Positions 14,006 to 19,959 of a stretch of DNA of 19,959 nt are shown piece after piece. How positions within the stretch are numbered: position 1 is the first letter of the stretch; every line of letters starts with the position of its first letter. The notes below the pieces were generated by a model. It ran no database searches and was not told where the DNA came from. It saw nothing but the letters and a program-made list of their open reading frames with translations. Origin of the DNA: JAHDBG01 sp963922685. GTDB lineage: Bacteria > Pseudomonadota > Gammaproteobacteria > Chromatiales > Chromatiaceae. The position numbers and the translations under genes are program-made. Where the stretch lies: contig CAWUJM010000034.1 of NCBI GenBank assembly GCA_963922685.1, positions 1 to 19,959 of the forward strand, in the 5' to 3' direction.

Positions 14006-15208
14006 ATGGCTGCTTATCTGAAGCTGACGGATCTTGCACTGGCAGGAAAACGAGTCCTGATCAGGGCCGATCTGAACGCGCCGGTGGATCCGCTGACCAA
14101 CCAGGTGACATCTGATGCGCGTATCCGGGCCTCACTGCCCACCATCCAGCATGCGCAACAGGCCGGAGCACAGGTCATCGTCATGACGCACCGGGGGCGC
14201 CCGCAGGAAGGCACAGAACGACCGGGAGACAGCCTGCAACCGATCGTCACAGCACTGTCCGCTGCACTCGGTCAGCCGGTACGGCTGATACCGGACTATC
14301 TGGACGGGGCCTTTGAGGTCGCAGCCGGAGAAGTCGTCTTACTGGGTAACGTGCGCTGTAATGTCGGTGAAAAACAGAACGATCTGGTACTGGCGGAACG
14401 TTATGCGGCATTATGTGATGTGTTTGTACTGGATGCATTCGGCACGGCACATCGGGCACAGGCATCAACCTATGGTGTCGGCTTTGCGGCACCGGTCGCG
14501 TGTGCCGGGCTCCTGCTGACTGCCGAGCTGGAGAGTCTGGCCCGCGCCCTGGCGCAGCCCGCCCGCCCGATGGTCGCGATTGTTGGCGGTGCCAAGGTCT
14601 CAACCAAGCTGGGTGTGCTGGAGGCCCTGGCTGATAAGATTGATCAGCTGATTGTAGGTGGTGGCATCGCCAATACGTTCCTGCGCGCAATGGGTCATCC
14701 GGTCGGCGCATCCTTATACGAGCCGGAACTGGTGGATACGGCCAGACGTCTGATCGACAGTATGGCCGCACGGGGTGCCAGTGTGCCTATTCCGACTGAT
14801 GTGGTCTGCAGCAGGACCGCCGGGCCGGAGGCGGTGGCTACAATCAAACCGGTTGCCGCCGTTGCGGCGGATGACCGGATACTGGATATCGGCCTGGATT
14901 CAGCCCGCGTGCTGGCAGACCGGATTGCGGGTGCGGGTACAATTGTCTGGAACGGCCCGGTGGGTGTGTTTGAATGGGATGCCTTCGGCCAGGGTACACG
15001 GACGATTGCGCAGGCGATTGCACAGGCACCGGGTTATAGCCTGGCCGGAGGTGGTGATACGATTGCAGCGATTCAGAAATACCGGATTGCAGACAACATC
15101 TCGTATATCTCAACTGCTGGCGGGGCCTTTCTGGAATATCTGGAAGGTAAGACACTACCGGCAGTGACAATGTTAGAACAATGCGCGGGGGCACACGCCC
15201 CTGCATAA
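14006..15208 (+). CDS. pgk: Phosphoglycerate kinase
   Basis: The 400-residue enzyme transfers phosphate from 1,3-bisphosphoglycerate to ADP. The N-terminal substrate motif is RADLNAP (20-26), then MTHRGRP (60-66) and the LGNVRCNVGEKQND stretch. The hinge and nucleotide domain show VAIVGGAKVSTKL, then NGPVGVFEWDAFGQGT and the SLAGGGDTIAAI glycine loop. Several normally strict positions differ from common PGKs (RADLNAP for RxDFNVP, LGNVRC for LENVRF, HRGRP for HLGRP), yet the basic and glycine residues needed for catalysis remain. It starts 13 nt after gap and is clearly in the same operon. Confidence 0.97.
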   Translation: MAAYLKLTDLALAGKRVLIRADLNAPVDPLTNQVTSDARIRASLPTIQHAQQAGAQVIVMTHRGRPQEGTERPGDSLQPIVTALSAALGQPVRLIPDYLDGAFEVAAGEVVLLGNVRCNVGEKQNDLVLAERYAALCDVFVLDAFGTAHRAQASTYGVGFAAPVACAGLLLTAELESLARALAQPARPMVAIVGGAKVSTKLGVLEALADKIDQLIVGGGIANTFLRAMGHPVGASLYEPELVDTARRLIDSMAARGASVPIPTDVVCSRTAGPEAVATIKPVAAVAADDRILDIGLDSARVLADRIAGAGTIVWNGPVGVFEWDAFGQGTRTIAQAIAQAPGYSLAGGGDTIAAIQKYRIADNISYISTAGGAFLEYLEGKTLPAVTMLEQCAGAHAPA

Positions 15209-15212
15209 ACAA

Positions 15213-15332
15213 GGGCACTTCTGAAAACGTCGCGAGCGAAGCAAAGACGAGGCGAAAAAGCGCAATGTACAGGTCGTACATGAGCACTTTTCAACGAAGT
15301 ATTTGCGAGCGCAGCAGTTTTCAGAGGTGCCC
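15213..15332. repeat. MITE-like 120-bp foldback element between pgk and fba
   Basis: Terminal inverted repeats of 16 nt (15213-15228, GGGCACTTCTGAAAAC; 15317-15332, GTTTTCAGAGGTGCCC) pair at 15 of 16 positions. Inside, AAAAGCGC-ATGTAC and GTACAT-GAGCACTTTT form a central hairpin around AGGTC, so the whole element can fold back. Related segments TCGCGAGCGAAGCA and TTGCGAGCGCAGCA occur near the two ends. It encodes nothing. It begins 4 nt after the pgk stop and ends a few nt before the fba Shine-Dalgarno. I see no convincing target-site duplication. Confidence 0.8.
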
Positions 15333-15348
15333 GTAAAGGAGAAATATG

Positions 15349-16413
15349 ATGGCACTGATTACACTACGTCAGTTATTAGACCATGCCGCTGAACACGATT
15401 ATGGTGTGCCAGCGTTCAATGTGAACAATCTGGAACAGACCCGGGCGATTATGGAAGCGGCTGCCGCGACCAGTTCGCCGGTGATTATTCAGGCCTCAGC
15501 TGGTGCACGCAGCTATGCGGGTGCGCCTTTTCTGCGCCATCTGATCCTGGCTGCAGTAGAAGAATATCCGCAGATACCAGTCTGTATGCATCAGGATCAT
15601 GGTGTGTCACCTGCGGTGTGTCAGCGTTCCATCCAGCTCGGTTTTACCTCAGTGATGATGGATGGTTCACTGGGTGAAGATGGCAGGACACCGACCGATT
15701 ATGTCTACAATGTTGATGTGACTCAGCGCGTGGTTGAGATGGCACACGCGTGTGGTGTCTCAGTGGAAGGGGAGCTGGGTTGCCTCGGGTCGCTGGAAAC
15801 CGGGCTGGCAGGTGAAGAGGATGGTATCGGTGCAGAAGGTGTGCTGGGACAGGATCAGCTACTCACCGATCAGGAAGAAGCAGCTGATTTTGTCCGCCGG
15901 ACGCAGGTGGATGCCCTGGCGATAGCGATTGGTACCTCGCATGGTGCGTACAAGTTTACCCGTCCGCCAACCGGTGAAATTCTGGCGATAGAGCGGATCA
16001 GGCAGATACATGCGCGCATTCCGGATACGCATCTGGTGATGCATGGTTCTTCCTCAGTGCCGCAGGACTGGCTCGCGATCATCAATGAATATGGTGGTGA
16101 GATGGGCGAGACCTATGGCGTGCCACTGGCTGAGATTCAGGAAGGCATCCGGCATGGTGTGCGTAAGGTGAATATTGATACCGACCTGCGGATGGCTGCA
16201 ACTGGTGCCATCCGGCGGCATCTGCATGATAATCCGGCCAATTTTGATCCGCGCAAATATCTGCAGGCAAGCAAGGAAGCGATGCAGCAGATTTGTGTGG
16301 AACGCTTTGAGGCGTTTGGTACTGCCGGACAGGCGGACCGGATCACCGCTCTGAGTCTGGAGGCGATGACCGGGCGTTATCAGACAGGTGTACTGGCACC
16401 ACAGATTCACTGA
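15349..16413 (+). CDS. fba: Fructose-bisphosphate aldolase, class II (zinc)
   Basis: The 354-residue enzyme splits fructose 1,6-bisphosphate into dihydroxyacetone phosphate and glyceraldehyde 3-phosphate. Class II residues are present: Asp83 and zinc ligand His84 in CMHQDHG, Glu142 in VEGELG, His198 in GTSHGAYKF, His232 in MHGSSSVP, and the NIDTDLR motif (275-281). The sequence type (calvin-cycle/long class II, GLAGEEDGIGAEG insert) is common in gammaproteobacteria. Two ATGs lie in tandem at 15346 and 15349; the AAGGAG at 15336-15341 is 7 nt from the second, which also gives the usual MALITLRQ start. The foldback element separates it from pgk, so co-transcription depends on read-through. Confidence 0.96.
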   Translation: MALITLRQLLDHAAEHDYGVPAFNVNNLEQTRAIMEAAAATSSPVIIQASAGARSYAGAPFLRHLILAAVEEYPQIPVCMHQDHGVSPAVCQRSIQLGFTSVMMDGSLGEDGRTPTDYVYNVDVTQRVVEMAHACGVSVEGELGCLGSLETGLAGEEDGIGAEGVLGQDQLLTDQEEAADFVRRTQVDALAIAIGTSHGAYKFTRPPTGEILAIERIRQIHARIPDTHLVMHGSSSVPQDWLAIINEYGGEMGETYGVPLAEIQEGIRHGVRKVNIDTDLRMAATGAIRRHLHDNPANFDPRKYLQASKEAMQQICVERFEAFGTAGQADRITALSLEAMTGRYQTGVLAPQIH

Positions 16414-16631
16414 AGTGGTAGATGTTGGTCTGTACTGGCAGCCTTTAAGTGCTGGTGTGCCGGGCTTATCTGTTCCGGCATTGAAAAATCGTACTTCAGT
16501 TGCGACAATTATGGCGTAATGGTAGTGGGCTGAATGTAACAGGTTACCGGCCTGCAAACTCCGGACGGTGATGGTGCGGTTGTCCTGCTCTGAAATATCC
16601 TGCCGGACTCTGTTTCTGCGGGGGATACGAT
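16414..16631. other. Convergent intergenic region between fba and tsaB
   Basis: The 218-bp gap has no plausible gene. The only structure seen is a short stem TGCCGG / CCGGCA (16458-16463 with 16475-16480, 11-nt loop). It lies 45 nt after the fba stop and is followed by TTGAAAAAT rather than a T-tract, so it is a weak terminator candidate at best. Confidence 0.4.
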
Positions 16632-17312
16632 TTAACGATGAGCTATCTGGTTACGCAGATAGGTCGGCAGTGCCTGTTCTGCACTGACATAGCGGCGTTG
16701 CAGCCAGTCTGCTGCGCCCAGCCGGGCGACATCCCGGGCCTGTACAAATGCTGTCGGATGTATCTGCTGCACGGCACACTGTTGTTGCAGAGTGTCAGCA
16801 TAACTGGCCCAGGCACTGCCAACTCCCTGCCAGGGGTTGTGCACAGAATCATAATCTGACCCCGTTACTTTATCTGGCGTGCACAGCTTTTCGGCCTCCT
16901 GACCCTGCATCATCCCCTGCTCATCCCGGATAAATACTCCCCAGTAGACTTCACGCATCCGGGCATCCAGTCCGGCCAGTACGCACTGTGCCTGGTGTTC
17001 ACGCACAGCACCCTGCGCCAGTGCGCGCAGGCTGGAGACAGGGACAACCGGCAGATCGTGTGCCAGTGCAATGCCCTGCGTGACGGCAGTCGCGATCCGT
17101 ATGCCGGTGAACGAACCCGGCCCGCAGGCAAATGCAATGGCATCCAGTTGTGGTAACTGCACACCACCTTCTGCCAGCAGGGTATCGGCCATCGGCAGCA
17201 GGTGTTCGTTATGTTGCCTGGCTTCAGTGATGCAGCGTTGTTGTATCTCGCTGTCGATCAGTAGGGCGACAGAGCAAGTGGCTTCGGTCGCATCCAGTGC
17301 AAGTAATTTCAT
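16632..17312 (-). CDS. tsaB: tRNA t6A biosynthesis protein TsaB
   Basis: The 226-residue protein (E. coli 231) is the ASKHA-fold scaffold that pairs with TsaD and TsaE to place threonylcarbamoyl on A37 of ANN-decoding tRNAs. The N-terminal LALDATEATCSVALL (residues 4-18), HNEHLLPM (34-41), and the signature FACGPGSFTGIRIATAVTQGIA (61-82) are well kept, as is PVVPVSSLRALA. Its ATG overlaps the yoaA stop codon as ATGA (17309-17312), indicating translational coupling. The yoaA-tsaB neighbourhood is conserved in gammaproteobacteria. Confidence 0.95.
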   Translation of the reverse strand: MKLLALDATEATCSVALLIDSEIQQRCITEARQHNEHLLPMADTLLAEGGVQLPQLDAIAFACGPGSFTGIRIATAVTQGIALAHDLPVVPVSSLRALAQGAVREHQAQCVLAGLDARMREVYWGVFIRDEQGMMQGQEAEKLCTPDKVTGSDYDSVHNPWQGVGSAWASYADTLQQQCAVQQIHPTAFVQARDVARLGAADWLQRRYVSAEQALPTYLRNQIAHR

Positions 17313-19228
17313 GGCTGGCGAATAAAATTCAGTGCGACTTCCGGATCGCGGGTGCGCGCAAAGTCGGGCATGGCGGCAAGAAATGTATGACCATACGATT
17401 TTTTCAGCAGACGGGGATCACATAACATAAAGATGCCACGATCTGTCGCATCCCGGATCAGCCGACCGGCACCTTGTTTCAGTGCAATGGCGGCCTGTGG
17501 TACCTGATAAGCGATAAATGGATTCTGACCGCTGGCACGAATGGCATCCAGACGGGCCTGCAGCACCGGATCGCCGGGTGAGGCAAACGGCAGTTTATCA
17601 ATGACCACCAGAGACAGTGCATCACCGCGTACATCCACACCCTCCCAGAAACTGGCGGTGCCCAGCAGGATCGCATGACCGTGCTCGACGAATTGTGTGA
17701 TCAGTTCACCCTTCGGTGCATCACCCTGCACCAGTATCGGGAACGTCAGACCGGCCTGTTGCAGCCGGTCAGCAGCCTCGTGCAGGGCACGATAGCTGGT
17801 GAATAATAAAAAGGCGCGACCGTGGTTGGTCTGCAACAGGGGCAGGGCAGCGTCCAGCACGGCTGCGACATAGCCTGAGTCCTGTGGCATCGGCAGGTCA
17901 TGTGGCACATACCACAATGCCTGCTGCGCAAAATCAAACGGGCTGTCCCATTGTTGGCACATGACGTCCTGTAAGCCCAGTTCCTGCTGGAAATGAGCAA
18001 AGCTGTCACCGACTGCCAGGGTCGCTGAGGTAAAGATCCAGCTGGCCGGATAGTCGGCCATCCGGTTACTGAACAGGTCCGCGATATTCAGCGGGGTAAG
18101 ATACAGCCGGATGCTCTGACTGAACAGTTCCAGCCAGCGGATCATCGGTTGTGCTTCATCCTCCGGACGGCGCAGTCGTTGCAGCAGTGTCTGTAATGCC
18201 TGGCAGCGTTCCTGGCTGTGTGCCAGTTGTTTGCCGCGTCCGGCGATCAGTTCAAGTAGGGTATGTACCGCATCCAGTGCCTGCTCCAGCTGATCCAGTG
18301 CGGTCTGTACGGTGGCATCGTCTGCAATCTCGGCCCAGGCCTGGCGTCTGGTTCCGCTGCTGAATGCAAGTCGCAGGTCATAGGTGGTCTTTTTCAGCTG
18401 ATCCAGCCGGGCCGGGAAGTCGGCCAGATCGCCTGCTTCGTCATGATACGCGGCCAGGGTATCCTGAATAAATTCGAGCAGCTGACGACTGCTCAGGCTG
18501 TCGCCGAAAAAGCCACCGGCAATGTCTGCCAGCTGATGGGCCTCGTCGATGATAAATACATCTGCGGCGGGTAACAGTTCGCCGAACCCGCTTTCCTTCA
18601 ACGCCAGGTCAGCACACAGCAGATGGTGATTGATGACCACAATGTCGGCTTCCTGCGCCTGCCGCCGGGCGGCGATCAGGTGGCAGTCCTGCCAGTGCGG
18701 ACATTCCTGTCCGAGACAATTGTCCAGTGTCGATGTGACCTGTGGCCAGACTGCAGCGTCTTCCGGAATGCCGGATAATTCAGCAATATCACCCCGTGTC
18801 GTGTGTTGCGCCCAGTCCTGTATCTTAAGCAACCAGCGTAACACATTACCAGGTTGACCCCGGGCATCACGTAAGGCAGAATCCAGCCGCTGATTGCACA
18901 GATAATTTGCCCGGCCCTTCAGCAGGGCGACCTGCGCCGGGCTGGCCAGCAGTGCCTGCAGGTGTGGCAGGTCGCGCAGAAACAGCTGATCCTGCAGGTT
19001 GCGGGTGCCGGTCGAAATGATCACCTTCATGCCGGACAGCAGGGCCGGTGTCAGATACGCAAATGTCTTACCTGTGCCGGTGCCGGCCTCAGCAATCAGG
19101 TGGGTCTGCTGCTCTATCGCCTGCATCACCGCGATCGCCATATCAACCTGTTGTGGCCGATGTGTGAAGCCTGTGATCTGTTGTGCCAGCAGGCCGGTCG
19201 GGCCCAGAATATCGGTAATCGCGTCCAT
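17309..19228 (-). CDS. yoaA: XPD/DinG-family Fe-S DNA helicase YoaA
   Basis: The protein has 639 residues from ATG 19228. Walker A AEAGTGTGKT is at 46-55 and four cysteines (111, 171, 176, 182) match the iron-sulfur cluster spacing. The DEAH box IIDEAHQ is at 226-232, and the C-terminal helicase motifs GTASFWEGVDVRG and QGAGRLIR are present. YoaA is a 5'-3' helicase that works with the Pol III chi subunit in repair of blocked forks. The frame stays open to a TTG at 19264 with AAGG only 2 nt ahead. I prefer ATG 19228 because it puts the conserved GPTGLLAQQITGF the same distance from the start as in E. coli YoaA, though its own Shine-Dalgarno is poor. tsaB follows with a 4-nt overlap. Confidence 0.93.
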   Translation of the reverse strand: MDAITDILGPTGLLAQQITGFTHRPQQVDMAIAVMQAIEQQTHLIAEAGTGTGKTFAYLTPALLSGMKVIISTGTRNLQDQLFLRDLPHLQALLASPAQVALLKGRANYLCNQRLDSALRDARGQPGNVLRWLLKIQDWAQHTTRGDIAELSGIPEDAAVWPQVTSTLDNCLGQECPHWQDCHLIAARRQAQEADIVVINHHLLCADLALKESGFGELLPAADVFIIDEAHQLADIAGGFFGDSLSSRQLLEFIQDTLAAYHDEAGDLADFPARLDQLKKTTYDLRLAFSSGTRRQAWAEIADDATVQTALDQLEQALDAVHTLLELIAGRGKQLAHSQERCQALQTLLQRLRRPEDEAQPMIRWLELFSQSIRLYLTPLNIADLFSNRMADYPASWIFTSATLAVGDSFAHFQQELGLQDVMCQQWDSPFDFAQQALWYVPHDLPMPQDSGYVAAVLDAALPLLQTNHGRAFLLFTSYRALHEAADRLQQAGLTFPILVQGDAPKGELITQFVEHGHAILLGTASFWEGVDVRGDALSLVVIDKLPFASPGDPVLQARLDAIRASGQNPFIAYQVPQAAIALKQGAGRLIRDATDRGIFMLCDPRLLKKSYGHTFLAAMPDFARTRDPEVALNFIRQP

Positions 19229-19250
19229 ATCCTGTTCAGTTAATCTGCAG

Positions 19251-19959
19251 ATGTTGTCATTCAACGCCTTATCACGTTTTAATCGCTGGCTGGTGCATGC
19301 CTATGTGCACGCCAGCCAGTTGCGCTGGGGTGTGGTGATGTTGCTCAGCGCGGGTCATTTTACCCTGAGTTATCTGTTGTTACGGGTGGTCGAAGAGCCG
19401 CTGGCAACGCCGGATGTGTTCTGGTACTTTTATATCACGACAGTGACGACTGTTGGTTATGGTGATTTTTCACCCACGTCGGCAGCCGGGCGCTGGATGA
19501 TGACCCTGTTTGTGATGCCAGGCGGTATTGTATTATTCACCACGGTATTAGCGAAACTGATTCAGGATGTTACGGCTGCTTGGAAGAGACGAATGAAGGG
19601 ATTAAAAGACTTTTCGCGGATGGCAGGCCATATTGTGGTGGTCGGCTGGTGTGCGCAGCGTACCGAACGTATGGTGCAGCTGATTCGTGGTGATGCGTCA
19701 GAACGACGCGATATCATTCTGCTGGCGCAGCTGACGGAAAACCCCTTGCCGGATGATCTGCATTTTGTGCACACACAGAATCTGTCGGCACCGGCTGCGA
19801 TCCGGCAGACCGGTGCGCCACAGGCCGATTTTGTGGTTGTGCTGGGGCAGGATGATAACGAATCGCTGACCGTCTCTCTGGCGGTCGGCGCGGTGTATAC
19901 CGGGCATCTGGTGGTCTATTTTGAACAGGCCAGTTATGCCAGGTTATTGCGTCAGCATT
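19251..19959 (+). CDS. Two-TM potassium channel with TrkA-N-like domain (partial, 3' end beyond window)
   Basis: The frame is open from ATG 19251 to the window edge (236 residues). The first membrane helix is about residues 26-47 (WGVVMLLSAGHFTLSYLLL). A pore loop follows with the K+ selectivity filter TTVGYGDFSP (about 64-73), and a second helix (WMMTLFVMPGGIVLFTTVLAKL). After a basic linker, GHIVVVGWCAQRTERMVQLI starts an RCK/TrkA-N Rossmann domain whose glycine motif is degenerate (GWCAQR), so nucleotide binding is uncertain. This is the Kch-like layout that gates K+ flux across the inner membrane. The start lacks a clear Shine-Dalgarno and lies inside the upstream end of the longest yoaA frame. 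Confidence 0.88.
   Translation, partial: MLSFNALSRFNRWLVHAYVHASQLRWGVVMLLSAGHFTLSYLLLRVVEEPLATPDVFWYFYITTVTTVGYGDFSPTSAAGRWMMTLFVMPGGIVLFTTVLAKLIQDVTAAWKRRMKGLKDFSRMAGHIVVVGWCAQRTERMVQLIRGDASERRDIILLAQLTENPLPDDLHFVHTQNLSAPAAIRQTGAPQADFVVVLGQDDNESLTVSLAVGAVYTGHLVVYFEQASYARLLRQH

Overview
The window reads as a piece of a chromosome from a gammaproteobacterium outside the Enterobacterales. The evidence is a FabA-type dehydratase with active-site residues at the E. coli positions, a DsbC isomerase, a YhdP-type AsmA protein, the adjacent yoaA-tsaB pair, and the rpsF-rpsR-DUF2232-rplI order. I cannot fix the genus. The base composition is moderately GC-rich and looks even across the window, and most genes are ordinary housekeeping genes.

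Layout. (1) 1-3048, minus: most of a large signal-transduction NTPase with a possible winged-helix N-terminus, a TIR domain, a NACHT NTPase, a pentapeptide-like linker and the first WD40 repeats. It is cut by the left edge, and it is the only accessory-type gene seen. (2) 3336-6244, minus: a tight operon rpsF > rpsR > DUF2232 membrane protein > rplI > nadD > yidD, driven by a good sigma70-type promoter near 6335-6363. (3) 6407-9413, plus: rseP, fabA and dsbC. (4) 9473-12640, minus: a YhdP-like AsmA-family protein. (5) 12985-16413, plus: the lower-glycolysis genes gap, pgk and fba. (6) 16632-19228, minus: yoaA (XPD/DinG-type helicase) overlapping tsaB by an ATGA. (7) 19251 to the right edge, plus: a two-transmembrane K+ channel with a TrkA-N-like domain, divergent from yoaA.

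The intergenic spaces hold the less ordinary material. Two palindromic elements of about 108 bp (3172-3278 and 12699-12807, opposite orientation) share a conserved core of about 56 bp. They are closed by long inverted arms whose middle parts differ between copies while staying base-paired within each copy. A second family is a 120-bp MITE-like foldback between pgk and fba (15213-15332), with a 47-bp shortened relative between dsbC and yhdP (9419-9465). A REP-like hairpin follows rseP.

The best candidate for an interesting system is the TIR-NACHT-WD40 gene. Its architecture is that of NLR-like sensors, in which a repeat sensor triggers a NACHT switch that activates an NAD-consuming TIR effector; a role in antiphage defence or regulated cell death is an inference. 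The covarying palindrome family is the most unusual non-coding structure.
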